Origin: Cavia porcellus | Taxonomy: Eukaryota; Chordata; Mammalia; Rodentia; Caviidae | Length of the DNA stretch: 64,000 bases | Direction of reading: 5' to 3' | Assembly (NCBI RefSeq): GCF_034190915.1 | Contig: NW_026947509.1 | Location: 30,388,767 to 30,452,766 of the forward strand | Shown: positions 22,986 to 34,040 of the stretch, in pieces | Layout: the number at the start of each line of letters is the position of its first letter | How positions within the stretch are numbered: position 1 is the stretch's first letter | The notes under the pieces: generated by a model | What the model was told of the DNA's origin: nothing | The model's input: only the letters and a program-made list of their open reading frames with translations | Database searches by the model: none | Position numbers and translations under genes: made by a program

Positions 22986-23154
22986 AATGCACAATGCATT
23001 CGTGGTATAAAATTACAAGTGTGTCTAAGGGCAGTTGCAGTCCATACACAGAAGATGCCCCACATCTCTCCATAGCCTCTATCCCATGGGTGCCAGAGCA
23101 CATCTTCCTGCTCCTCTCACTTCATCCTGTGGCCCTGAGAGAGATGGTGAGCAT

Positions 23155-23530
23155 CCCATCAGCTCTCCATTGCTGTAACACAGCACCTGCCTGAGGGTTT
23201 TATACATACAGGTTGATTCGGCACACAGTTCTGGAGGCTGAAAGTACCAGGCCCCACCATTTATAGGTCTCCTAGTGAGGCCTCCTGTTGCTTTAACTTG
23301 ACAGAAGGCTGCAGGGCAAGCAGGTACACACAAATGTACAGAACAGGGACACATATCCATGGCTATTGTCCCCTTTCTGCAGAAAAGCACTAATCCCCAT
23401 GGGAGCACTCCACCCTCATGACCTGAACAATATGCCCCACCCTCTCACCTCTCGACACTACCAGGGTGGCAATCTGATTTCAACATGAGTTCTGGGGGTG
23501 GGGGGACAAAACCATACTCAAACCAAAGCC
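23155..23530 (-). mobile_element. MaLR (MST/MT-like) LTR, inverted
   Basis: It starts with CTCTCCATTGCTGTAACACA (inverted 3' end), then CACACAGTTCTGGAGGCTGA. Near its right edge it has TGATTTCAACATGAGTTCTG and GGGGACAAAACCATACTCAA, the inverted MST/THE1-type 5' end. Both ends are present, so this is a near full-length inverted solo LTR. Confidence 0.83.
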
Positions 23531-25600
23531 ATGAAATTCAAGTTCACACCCAAGATGAGGTGAGGGGCTGTTTCTGAGGCTTCCATCCGGAACCCTGCCA
23601 CATCCCATCTCTAGAACCCAGAAGCCAGTAGAAAAGACACACACAGAAAAACTGAAGCAAGGCCAATAAGAGTTGCTATTACTAACACAAAACACAACCA
23701 CGGTGAGGACCATCGCGACTCTCCCCGTGCCAGGGCCGCGGATCCTGAGCTTGGTTATTTGATGCCCATTTTACTCTTGAGGAGACTTTGGCCCCAAATC
23801 CCACTGCTGTGACGGTGCAGAGCCAAGGTTGGGTGGGCAGCCCCAAAGGAGTGTTCTCTAAAGTGCTATCCGACCCAAGGGCGCTGTAGGCCCAGAGGCA
23901 GCTTTTAGAGGTTCCCACTGCACCTGTTTTCGAGGTTAGGGTGGGACGAGAGATTTCAGAGCTCAGGGCTTTTGGTAGAGCTGGCTGGTGGCCATAGAAG
24001 GTCTCTCCCCAGCTATGAGCCCTGAATGCCCCTTTTTCCAGCCCTAGATGGCTTCTCTCCACTAGCAGCAGGTTCTCCCTAGAATGACGCAAAGTCCCAA
24101 GCCATCTGAGCTGCTGGCCTGGGCCCCTCCTGTCTGCACATGAGCCTGTCCCAGGCCTGGCACTCCTCACCCTGTGGGCTTCCAGGCAGATGGAGAAAGC
24201 ATTCCCTTCCTCTACCCTCGCCCCCCTGCAGCATCCTGGTCTTCCAGGCAACTCTGGGCATCCCAGGGCAGGATCTCTGGACCTACTGGCTGGTGCCAGG
24301 GCCTCCAGCCTCATCCTCTAGAGCATATGTGTCTCTGTGGCTCATCACAGTTACTGAGGCTGAGGTTTCCAAGGGCAGAGCTGAGAGCTGAGCTCTGACC
24401 TATGTCCCCTGTCCCCACCCCAGGACATTAGCTCTCCACCCATATTCACTGAAAGCATGAACAGATGAAGGAACAAATGACCTCAGACAGGAGGAAAATG
24501 GGGAGTGGTGTTTCTCAGTCTTTCATCGCCTGTGTGCCCTTTGGCTAGAGTCATGCGGGGCCCCACCCTGCTGACAGGCTCCAGGGGCTGCTCCTCTCTT
24601 CCCGACATGGGTCAGTGCCTTCCCGATTGGCTCAAGTTTATTTCCAGAATCGGTGCCACCAATGCAAGTTGTCCTGTGTTTCACTTTCCAAACACCAGAG
24701 GCAGAGCACACTTTTCCCAACACACTCGCTTGGTTTCAAAATAGTGATGCAGGTCACAGAGGGGTCTCTGCCACACCCAGGTGTGGACAGCTAATGAGGT
24801 CTAGAGACTAGGTCGAGGGGATGCATCACAGTGCTGGACTGAAGTCATGGGGATGGAGATGAGGATGCAGATTGGAGAGACACATCTGAGGAACACTGAC
24901 CACGTCCATGCCAGACTGTGCACTTGAAGAGTACAGGAGTGAAGACCATGCCTAGGGAGAAGTGATCAGACACTCAGCAACAGCAAGCTGAAGACCAGGC
25001 CAGGTGGAGGTCCAGTGCCAGTAGAGTCTGGGGAAGCTTTGGGACAGGTGCCAGGACCTCGGAAGAAGAGCAGACAGGTGACCATCAGAACCTGCCGCAG
25101 AACAAGCAGCATAGGGGTCTCTGAGGTCTGAGGACAGGCATGAGTCTTCACCAAAGCCCTTAATGTCAAGGACCTGGAGAAGGACATGAGTCCTGTGACT
25201 CAAGGTGACCAGGTCCCAAGCCCCTGGGCCTTGGGAAATGGCTGCCTGCCCAGCTTGGGGCCACAGCGCCTTTGAAAGTACATTTTTCTCACCAACACAG
25301 AATGCAATAAAATGAGATCACAAGCAGTCTCCAGGAACTTACCATTTTCTTCCATTTGTGGCAATAGAGTTCTTCTAAAAATATTTATCCATTTCGCATA
25401 AACAATGTAAAAATAACAGCTTAAAATGGTCCTACCAATGGAAGGAGATTTTCCTTGGAGAAAAAAAATCTCATGTGCTAAAAATCAAGTAAGAAATGAA
25501 TAAATATGATGAATTGCCCTGTGGCATGGTGTCCTAACTTTGGGAAGGCTCCCCAGCCTCTGGAATCACTGACATTCAGATGAATCACTTTGCACATGCA
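23531..25600. other. unannotated GC-rich DNA
   Basis: No gene supported. The 210-codon minus frame at 23682-24314 lies in GC-rich DNA, where long frames arise by chance, and has no domain. A short inverted MIR-like piece lies at 23745-23830. Confidence 0.45.
23745..23830 (-). repeat. MIR fragment, inverted
   Basis: TTGATGCCCATTTTACTCTT then GAGGAGACTTTGGCCCC, followed by GTGCAGAGCCAAGG, matches the order of the inverted MIR 3' half and core. Confidence 0.55.
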
Positions 25601-25637
25601 CGCATGGACACACACACATGGACACACATGCACACAG

Positions 25638-25853
25638 TTCTGTATCACTGGGGACTGAACACAGGGACTTTGTACTGAATTTCATCCACACTCCTTTTCA
25701 TTGTTTATGATAGGTTCTTGCTAAGACTCACTGGCCAAACTCCTCGTGCACTTACGTGTTTCTTTTCTTTGTTTGTTTCATGTTTTTGCTGTTAAGATAG
25801 AGTCTCATTATGTTGCCCGGGCTGGTCTCAAATATGTGACACTGCGCCTGACT
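25638..25853 (-). repeat. B1-dID-like composite SINE, decayed
   Basis: The inverted ID end CTGTATCACTGGGGACTGAA then CACAGGGACTTTGTACTGAA is followed, after about 90 bp of diverged linker, by the inverted B1 3' half GATAGAGTCTCATTATGTTG and CCCGGGCTGGTCTCAAAT. The B1 head is lost. The left flank is CA-rich (25603-25636). Confidence 0.7.
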
Positions 25854-26250
25854 CCAGTGTATCCTGAGGGCCACTCACAACCTTTTATGGAGGGACCCAG
25901 AGTTCAATAAGACAATCTCAGGTGGCACTGAACACTTAGCTTGTGCTGCAAGGTGGCGAGGGTCACAGGAGCCTCCGTCCCCAGATACTGCGAGCACAGG
26001 CAAGATCCTTTGGTAAGTGATTTTGGAGCAAAGAAAAATAAAGTATCCAGATTTGTTTATGCCATACCTCAAAATATGCTCTAGATTGGTGGACATCTTT
26101 AGTTATCTGTCTTTTTAACAGTTCCAGCCAGATTATAATAAGACAAGAACTGAACAACAATCCCCTGGAGAATACTGAACAAAGGACCAAGGAGAAAATG
26201 ATCATATTTTGACCAGATAATAACTTTAGATGTTGACACACTAAAAATAC

Positions 26251-26437
26251 AAGCCAGGTGTGATGGCACATGCCTGTAATCCCAGCACTCTGGAGTCTGA
26301 GGTAGGAGGATCTCAAGTTTGAAGTCAGCGTAGGTGAATTAGTGACTTTGTGAGATTATGCTTTAAATAAAAAATAGAAGGGGCTGGAGATTAAGTCAGG
26401 TTGAAGACCCTGGGTTCCATCTCTAGTAGTGCAAAAC
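26251..26437 (+). repeat. B1-dID-like composite SINE, full layout
   Basis: The B1 head AAGCCAGGTGTGATGGCACA with TGCCTGTAATCCCAGCAC and GAGGTAGGAGGATCTCAAG comes first. Then TTTAAATAAAAAATAGAAGG is the linker typical of B1-dID, and GGGCTGGAGATTAAGTCAGG with CCCTGGGTTCCATCTCTAG is the ID half. Both Pol III box regions are decayed. A TG/CA-like tail follows at 26440-26463. Confidence 0.9.
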
Positions 26438-26514
26438 CATGTGCGTGCATATGCATGTGTGATGTAATTTCATAGCAAATGGATTTAAAAACATAATTTT
26501 TGCAAACTTGCTGG

Positions 26515-27150
26515 CAGAGGGTCAATTTCACAGCAAAGTACCAAGGTCCTTCCAACCCCGAGCGCTGAGGTCATGAACAAAGAATCCACAGAAGGAAATG
26601 CAATTAGTAAACAAATGCTTGAGAAAATTTCCTGCAGCATTATGAATGGGATAAATACAATTAAAATAATTACGTACCATTTTGACCTATCAAATTAAGA
26701 AAGCTTAAAAAAATAAACACGATTGCCAGAGAAGGTATGGAACTGTGACCTCTTAGGTTAACAGCGGACCCTCCTTATACAGAGCTCTGAAACCATCTGT
26801 CTGGCAGCCCAAGGAACTCAGGCTGCATTCCTGAGGTCATAAAAGCAAATACCATAAGAGCTTCAGAAAGAAGGATTTTCTTCACAGTGGAGAACTGATA
26901 ATGATGAGAGACCTGACAGATTTCGGAAAAGTGGTCGTTACATTCTAAAAGCGTGTATCATAATAAGAAAAATCCTGGTGTAATACTATGAAAAAAATGA
27001 GCAGAGTACATTTCTGAACTCAGAGCATGAACGCAACCATAGCAGACCACACTTCCATGAGACTACAGGAGAAAACAGAAAGCTGTTCAGGGCAGGAAGT
27101 AGGAATTTGCTTCTTACTTTCTTGTTACTTATCTCTTACAAGTGTGCTTT
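26515..27150 (+). mobile_element. old LINE (HAL1/L1M-like) segment
   Basis: AATGCAATTAGTAAACAAAT (26598) and CATTTTGACCTATCAAATTA (26679-26698) correspond to the L1ME/HAL1 3' coding region, where ttttgcctatcaaattagcaaa is usual. The end at about 27090-27145 is T-rich. No frame survives. Confidence 0.5.
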
Positions 27151-27162
27151 AACAGTTACATC

Positions 27163-27310
27163 AGCAGTGCTCAAACCCAATGTATCTAAGTCTCACTAAG
27201 GTCTCCTTAAAGAGGCCCCCGGCCCAGGCAATCTGGTCCACATTTGGATAGGCCCTTTTATCAGGCATTCCAGGGAGTCAGGATGTCTGCAGTCTCAAAA
27301 CCAATGCTGA
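27163..27310 (+). mobile_element. MER5-like (hAT-Charlie) fragment
   Basis: It opens CAGTGCTCAAACCCAATG, close to the MER5 end cagtggttctcaaact. It holds GGCCCCCGGCCCAGGCAATC where MER5A has a ggccccacc core. It closes TCTCAAAACCAATGCTGA, a decayed inverted repeat of the start. Confidence 0.45.
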
Positions 27311-28309
27311 GACACCAAGTGTCCTTCTGTGAACTCCACTCTGGCACTAACTACCCAGAATTAGCACAGGGCCCCAAAGCCTCTGAGACAGAGAAGATAC
27401 TGGGAGCTGAGTAATTTACTCTCTCCACCCACTTGAACTCCAACACCATCTTAGGGACATTCCGTGTAACCCTTGGCCAAGAGCCTGGTGTATCTGTACG
27501 GGGGTTTGTTCCTTCTCTGTCATTTATTTCTCCACTCCTAACCTTCAACTAGCATAGCTACATCCTCGCCCCCCACCCCCGCCACTCCCATTGTGTGTAC
27601 ACTTTGCAATTCATTGCTTGCTGTGTACAGGAACTTGGATTTATCTGATGGCGATGCTGCTGTTACAGGAGGCGAGACATGGCAAAGCTGGCTGCAGAGG
27701 TAAGTATCACCCATTAATTATAAGATCCCAGACACATGGGCAGAACAGTTCCCAAAGCCCTGTACATGGACTTCTCAGGAGCACTCTGAGAGCACAGTGG
27801 AGACTAGAGGTGTGGGGTCAGGACACCGCCACTCAGGACCTGCATGTAGAAGGTCTCACGGGTTTCCTTGAGATTTGGACCGCATGAAAGACACAAATGC
27901 CAAAAAACTCCTTGCTATTATTGTGACCCTCTTCACAGTAACTACCCTGCTTTCTCCAAGGCATCCTTATATTGCTTTTTCTCCTTCTACTCACTCAAGT
28001 TCACTCTGCAGAGCCAGTTTCTCTTCATTCTTCACGTTTACCTTATCAAATAAACTTTACCACTGCTTTTTGCTCATTTTTTTCAATTCTTTGAGATGAG
28101 AACCTGGAATCTACCTCTAGAGGAAGAGATGAGTGACCCAGAACCTGATGACATTTAGTTGGAGAGCCACCTGATAACATGCCCACCCCTTCGATTTTGC
28201 ACTGACTGCTTGTAGCTAGTACCAGACGTGTGTGTGTGCACACACACACTAACAGAGGCACTAACACACTAGCAGGGCAAGGTGCCTGCCCTTGAGATAC
28301 CCTCTGCCC
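27311..28309. other. unannotated DNA with a GT/CA palindrome
   Basis: No gene or known repeat. Positions 28228-28249 form a perfect 22-bp palindrome of alternating purines and pyrimidines. Confidence 0.5.
28228..28249. repeat. alternating GT/CA perfect palindrome
   Basis: Eleven bases of GTGTG type meet eleven of CACAC type, giving a perfect inverted repeat without a spacer. Such a sequence can form Z-DNA or a small cruciform in supercoiled DNA. Confidence 0.85.
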
Positions 28310-28718
28310 ATGGTCCCCAGGCTGTCTCGCTGGATACCTACTTGAGATTTGCCATAGTGTGACACTCCCTCAAAATCCATGTTTTGGAAGTTTGACAAGT
28401 TATGTGGTCTTTGGAGATAATTTGGTTTAGATGAGGCTATGAGGGTGGAGGCACCATAGTGGCCTTGGTGGCACTGGCTGTGTAAGAAGAGGAAGAGATG
28501 GGAGTGGATACACCGTGCTGTCTTACCGTATGATGTTCTTGCCGAGCCAGCACCAGCAGGAACCCCTGACTGGAGGCTGAATGGGTCCTGGGCCCTGCTC
28601 TGGGACTTCTCAGCCTCCAGAGACATGAACAAAACTAAATCACCCTCTGTTCTCAATAAAGTTCCCAGCTTCCAGTACTGTGTTATGGTACTAGGTAGCA
28701 GACCAGGACAGGATGTTG
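28310..28718 (+). mobile_element. MaLR/MLT-type solo LTR
   Basis: GAGGCTATGAGGGTGGAGGC (28433), TGTAAGAAGAGGAAGAGATG (28480), GACTTCTCAGCCTCCAGAGA (28605-28624) and GTACTGTGTTATGGTACTAG follow the MLT1/MST order. The 3' end lies at about 28718. The 5' limit is uncertain. Confidence 0.75.
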
Positions 28719-29129
28719 CCTGCCTTGACCTGAAGTTTGTTAATATTAGAGAATAATCCAGAAGTCAAGAAAGGGCCACACATACAAGCACAGTTTTACC
28801 TGAAAGGGTACAAGTGAAGGGGGTGAGTGGGCACAGCTCTTTCACAGCCTTGCCTGGGACCTCCCTTGAGCCTGGTGTGAGAGTTTTTCTTTGGGGTTTT
28901 ATTGCATAGGTGGGATTGATTAAATCACTGACCACAAGATTAGATCTACCGCTACCCTTCCTCCTTTCCCCAGAGGTCAGGCCCCCAAGCCGGAAGTTCC
29001 AAAACCTTCATTATGAGCCACGGCCAGTCCCTCCCACGATGCTAAAGTCCCCCTTCATTACCACCAGTTCTAGTAGCATCAGAGCTGCTTCTTACGCATG
29101 ACAGAGAAAACTCGTATCACTCTGCCTGA
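28719..29129. other. unannotated DNA
   Basis: No element recognised before the CpG-rich block. Confidence 0.4.
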
Positions 29130-29850
29130 AGTTCTGCGCCAGAAGCTAGGAAGTCAGGCAGCATCACCGCGCTCCACATTCCGGAATATTGGAATGCGCA
29201 GGTGCGGAGCAGGCTGGGCCCTTGTGCGCTGAGTCCCTGCAGAATGCAGAGCAGGAACCGCAGGGTCTAGGCTGTGCTGTGTCCCCAGGGGAGTGACTCC
29301 GAGTGCAGAGGCTGAGGTACAAGGGCTCGGAAGTCGGCTGTGATCTCCGCCAGAAGCCGAGCACACCAGACTTAACCAAGGGGAGCAAATATCAACTGCA
29401 CAGCACAGTCGAGAGGCACAAAGTAATAAACTAATCACGTCAGTAAAAAATTACCACCCATAACTTATCAACGTTAAATCGGAGGCACAGAACACACCCC
29501 AGAGTCATGCTGGAGCACACCATGCCGGGGGCGAAGGGGATGCAGCAGACCAACAAGCAGTGCACCCCCTCACTTGGATCAGGTAAAGGGAAGTCCCAGC
29601 CCTGGGGCTCAGCGGCTACACACAGCGCCCTGCCCGACCCTCGTCAGGCTGCTGGCGGACTTGTCTGGAGGTTGACAGGGACTCATCGCTGCAGGGCCCA
29701 GCCTACTCCATGCAGAGCCCTCCTCTCTGTGTCCCAGCTGCAGGGCAGCTCCAGCTCCCTGCCTGCTGCGGCCGCGGATCTGCCTGCCGCTCAGAACCAA
29801 CTCCGGCTCCCAGGCAGCACCCGGTGTGTGAGGCGAGGGCTGTGGATATT
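29130..29850. promoter_or_regulatory. weak CpG-rich block, possible promoter or enhancer
   Basis: CpG dinucleotides are clearly denser than in the flanks, roughly 30-35 in 720 bp by eye, including a GCGGCCGCGG site at about 29769. At 29177-29196 CATTCCGGAATATTGGAATG holds three TEAD-type CATTCC/GGAATN cores and a TTCCGGAA palindrome. No TATA box or obvious first exon is visible. It could be a promoter of a non-coding RNA, an enhancer, or a decaying island. Confidence 0.42.
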
Positions 29851-30819
29851 AGTAACTTAACCTGGAATAAAAGAACCTGTGATTGTCAGGCCCACTGGCT
29901 ACTGAGCAACACCTTGAGTACTCAGCCTGATAAGGCTGGCGACATTGGCGTAGCTTGTGGATTTATTGCTATTTACTGTTTTTCAGTGATTTCTGACGTT
30001 GGGGAAAGATGCAGACTAGTCCAGTCCATATGGAAGGGGATAGCTCTGTCAGGACAATGAGTTTATTTTAATCTTTAAAAATAGATTGGAGACTACTAGT
30101 GGGGAAAGTGCGTGGAAAGGTTAAGAGCTGGGGAAACAGGGATCCTCACGGGGCTAAATCTGGGGTGGCACTGGGGGTTTGTGGAGCGACACTTGGTGAG
30201 GTGGGTGGAGGGTGGGACAAGCTAGGGACCTGAAGGGGTGTTACATTTCTGGAAGGAGCAGGGTAGCATCTAGGGAAGGAAGGAGCCTAGAGGGCGTGGT
30301 ACGTGGTGCAGGACCACAATCAACCACGTTTGATGTTGAGTATGGGGTGGGCAGGGATGGTGGTGCCATATAACTTTGCCCTTTAGATTAACATTTTGTG
30401 AAGGAAAAACAGTCCTTAGAAGTTGAGGATTTAGGTGAGGACCCAGTCATTGTCCTGACTGACTTTTATTTTGCTGCTAAACTGCTCTGTTTAAATGGCT
30501 TCTGTGTAGTTTCTTGTGGGCAATCGTTTCCTGCTGGGAAAGGAACCCAGAAGCTGATCCTCCTCCCCCTGCAAACCAGAGGAGGTGAGTGGAGGACCCC
30601 AGAAGGACCCCAACAGGAACTTCAGCACCAGACCTGTGACCAGGCCTCAGCCCACATGTGTGCACCTCCCGACCGCCTTTTTTTCACCCCCTGTGTAATC
30701 CTGACACTGGAGTCAGACAAGGAGGTGGTTCTTTAGGCCAGATGCTTTCCTAGTCTGACTGAACAGAAATGATGTCTGGCTGCATCTGGCTGCATCACTC
30801 CTCTGTGCTTGATCTCAAT
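29851..30819. other. unannotated DNA
   Basis: No gene supported. A G-rich stretch at 30140-30260 is low complexity. At 30776-30795 CTGGCTGCAT is tandemly duplicated. Confidence 0.45.
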
Positions 30820-30833
30820 CTCTTTCTCTCTCT

Positions 30834-30877
<44 letters not shown>
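30820..30877. repeat. (CT)n microsatellite
   Basis: Near-perfect CT dinucleotide array of about 58 bp with two small interruptions at its left. The minus-strand frame across it encodes arginine-glutamate repeats only. Confidence 0.95.
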
Positions 30878-30879
<2 letters not shown>

Positions 30880-33122
30880 TGAATGGACTCTGGAGGTGGT
30901 GGGTGGCCAAATCTGATCTGTGAAGACAACCAGAGTCAGCCTCAGGGCTGACACTCAGCTGATGACGTGGCCGGAAAGCAGAATTTCAATATCCCTGGGC
31001 ATTCTGCAGATTAAGAAAAAATGAGGTTTGTGAAATTGTTTCCATTTTCATGTAGGTATATAGGGGATGGGTGTGTGTGCGCACACACATGTGCGTGCTT
31101 GAACACCTGGAAAGATACTAGGAGAGAATAATGAGTTTATATATTCAATCTGCATTGCTGGTTCCCAGCCAAAGCTTCCAAAATTCTTGCAGTTTCCAAA
31201 GCGATGAGAGCAATAAAAGCACAACACTATCTTCAGTTGCTCAGAACAAAGCCCTTCCAACCATGATGTCAATGAGGTGACTTTGAGAGAGTCCCTAAGC
31301 ATGAGCTGGCTCACTGGGGAACCAAGCAGGTACTTCGAGGGGTGGAACTGTCACCCGCCCTGCTGCCCACCCGGAAGAGAAGAGGGGCTGGAGATCGTCC
31401 TTGTCACAGTGGCTGATGCTGTGCCCAGTCATGCTCTGTGGTAAATACGTCAGAGACGCCAAGGGATGAGCTCAGAGCTCACAGAGGGGCAGAGGCGGGT
31501 GCAGGGGAGGAGGGGGGTACTTTGCCCCTGCTCTCCACCTGTGTATGGCCTCTGTCTGGCAGCTCTGCTGTTGCATCCTATGCAATAAACAGATGATCTT
31601 TATAAGTAAACTGCTGTGCTGAGTTCTGGGAGCTTCTCCAGCCACTATAGGACCTGAGAAGGAGGTGACAGAGATCGCTGATGTATTACTGGGGTCTTGA
31701 TGCACGGCAGCTGAATCTGGATTGAGACTGAGGTGTACAAGGCATGGTGTGGGAAAGAGCCCATTAGTGTGGGGGATCTGATGCTGGCGTGGGGTCCACA
31801 GGGCCAGGATTGAGCTGTGAGACATGCATCATCTTCTAGGAGAGAATGAACTGGAAGAGCAAGGAAAGAACACACATTTTACAACTGCAAAGTTGAAACA
31901 GAGCTTTAAAAAAAAGAATCTTTAAAGCTAGGCTATTTGTCCAGCTTTCTCAGGATGACATGTCCACCCCAGCCCTGGGGCCAGGGCAGTTTCCACAGAA
32001 CTAGATTTTCAGCATTTTCCTGGACCTGCTGATGGGCGAGGCCTGCTGACTCCACACATGCCTATCCACTGGCCTTTGTCCTCCCTTCTTGTAAGTTTAA
32101 ATGCTTCAGTGAGTTCAGAGGGGACAGACTGCCCTCTGGACTTGGCCAAATTGTGAGTAAACCTATTTTCTCATTTTTATGAGTTTTTTTGCACTCTTAT
32201 TGTAGGCAGGCAAATGAATCCAGATAGTGGGCCTGGAGTCAGTCCTCTGGCTGGCCTCCCAGTAATAATTTGCTACCAGAAGGGACATGTATGTGAATAG
32301 AAAAAAATACTTTTTTCTTTCCCTGGCTTCCATTTGGATATTCTGAAATCTCAGTCCCACTGCTCAAGCTCTGGCTCCTTCCAGGGCCGAGACCCCAGGA
32401 AGAGGGGATGTCAGTACTTGTGATCTGAGACTAAAGAGAAAGGAGTGCAGAGAAAGCCACAAAACCATTGCAGTGACTCAGTGAGGGATGCAGGACCTCA
32501 GAGGGAGACCAGAGTGGCGGTCAGCGGGGAACCACATTGACGCTGAGGTGCCTGCCTGCATGCGGCTACAACCAGGCAAGACCCTCTGCAGGGGGAGGGT
32601 GGGGCGTGAGTTGGCAGTGGTGGTATAGCCACAGTGACTTTAAAGGACCTGCAGGACATGACACAGATAGAGGTGACTACCTCAGTCTTGGGAGAGTTGA
32701 GGAAGATGGAGAACAGGAAAGCAGAACACCGCAGCTCACTAGAGCTGCAAGGACCCAGAGAGTGCTGCAGGGGGACAGGAAGAGAGGACATTTCCAGGTA
32801 GAAATGAGAGCTGCATAAGCAGCCACAGTGGCTTTGTCCCCAGAGCCCGCAGAAATGTGCATGGAATTTCATTCACAAAGCTGCAAAATTAACCGAGCTC
32901 AGGAACTGGGGAGCATAATCCAGGGATTTCCGTGCCTCTGGGAAGAACTCCCCTCTGTACTGCATGGTGAGAGAAAGCAGGAGGAAGGCTGAGTCACCTG
33001 GAAAGAAAAGACAGTGGGATGAGGGGAGTTCCAGATTGTGGAAAAGCTCGATGCCTATCAGGAAAGAGCCAGGCCTGTGAACCAGGTGAGCTGTTGACCA
33101 AAGAGCTCCAGAGAAGATGGCA
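30878..33122. other. unannotated DNA
   Basis: About 2.2 kb without a recognised repeat or gene, apart from the palindrome at 31072. Open frames of up to 124 codons overlap on both strands without motifs. Confidence 0.4.
31072..31089. repeat. alternating GT/GC/CA perfect palindrome
   Basis: TGTGTGTGCGCACACACA is a perfect 18-bp inverted repeat of alternating purines and pyrimidines, a Z-DNA-prone sequence with a CGCG-like centre. Similar in kind to 28228-28249. Confidence 0.85.
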
Positions 33123-33140
33123 AAAAAAAAAAAAAAAAAA
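33123..33140. repeat. poly(A) run
   Basis: Eighteen consecutive A residues. The sequence to its left is not a recognised SINE or processed gene. Another run lies at 33308-33320. Confidence 0.9.
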
Positions 33141-33639
33141 TCAAGGTGAAAACACAAATGCAATAATACTCAGGTGACCCAATGAATTAATAAACAAGTT
33201 AGAAAATGTATGACTTCTCCTCATCTCTGTCCCCAGAAGGATGCGCTAAACAAGGCAATCACTTACACAAATGGTTTTCAATGTCAACAAAGGTGAAAGC
33301 AAACTGAAAAAAAAAAAAATGCATAGCAGTAAGGTCCTGGGGAGCGTTTCAGAAAGGGGCCCCAAGTCTGCTGTGTATCCACATCAGACCTGCAGCTGGG
33401 TCCCCTTGGAACTGTGCCTTGAGGAAGAGCAAGATTTAGACAGGTGTGGCCCAGGGAGGGAGGTCCAGGTGTCCAGCACAGCAGGGGGCCGGGGAGGACA
33501 TAGTCCTAGGTAAACAAAGGCCACCTGTGTCAGGGAGGCGGCCGCCTGACAACAAGGACACACGTAGACTCTTCGAAAACACATTTAATTACTCACACAA
33601 ATGATATCCACCCTGCACCAGGAGAGGAGGTTTAATCCA
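33141..33639. other. unannotated DNA with a CTCF-like motif
   Basis: ACAGCAGGGGGCCG (33478-33491) fits 12 of 14 positions of the CTCF core. No gene seen. Confidence 0.35.
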
Positions 33640-34040
33640 CACATCTGAGGCAGGATATTTGCTTTATTGGAGACAATCGCCACTTGGGGAGAATGAGCCC
33701 TGAATATTTTTAATTGGTTACCTGCAGATTTGTTTTACTGATTATTTTTTCCTTCATCAAATGCATTCAAAGAGCAGCCTGGTGCATATTCTATCCAGGA
33801 AAGGCAAGACACCTTCCACTGAAGAGCCCTCTCATCAGGGCGAGAAGAGAAATTGAGACAGGAATAATATCACTGGGCCCACTGCCGATCTCCCTGGATG
33901 GTATTTCACAGCAATGATCCAATCTGTCATTAACTGCAAATAGGTTTCATTTCATCTTAATGTACTTTTCCCAGATACAAACACTGCTGAAATATCTGGC
34001 AATCAAGAAAGAGTCCTTAATTTATAGAGTGCATGGTGCC
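33640..34040. promoter_or_regulatory. candidate conserved non-coding element
   Basis: Repeat-free block with dense homeodomain/MEF2-like AT cores (ATATTTTTAATTGGTTACC at about 33704, CTTAATTTATAG at about 34016), CTTTATTGG, TTCATCAAATGCATTC and GTCATTAACTGCAAATAGG. The octamer-like ATGCATT and GCAAAT cores suggest POU or homeodomain binding. Conservation is inferred from texture only. Confidence 0.38.

Noticed and set aside
23682..24314. 210-codon minus-strand open frame
   Set aside because: GC-rich sequence with few stop codons, no recognisable domain, and it overlaps a MIR fragment.
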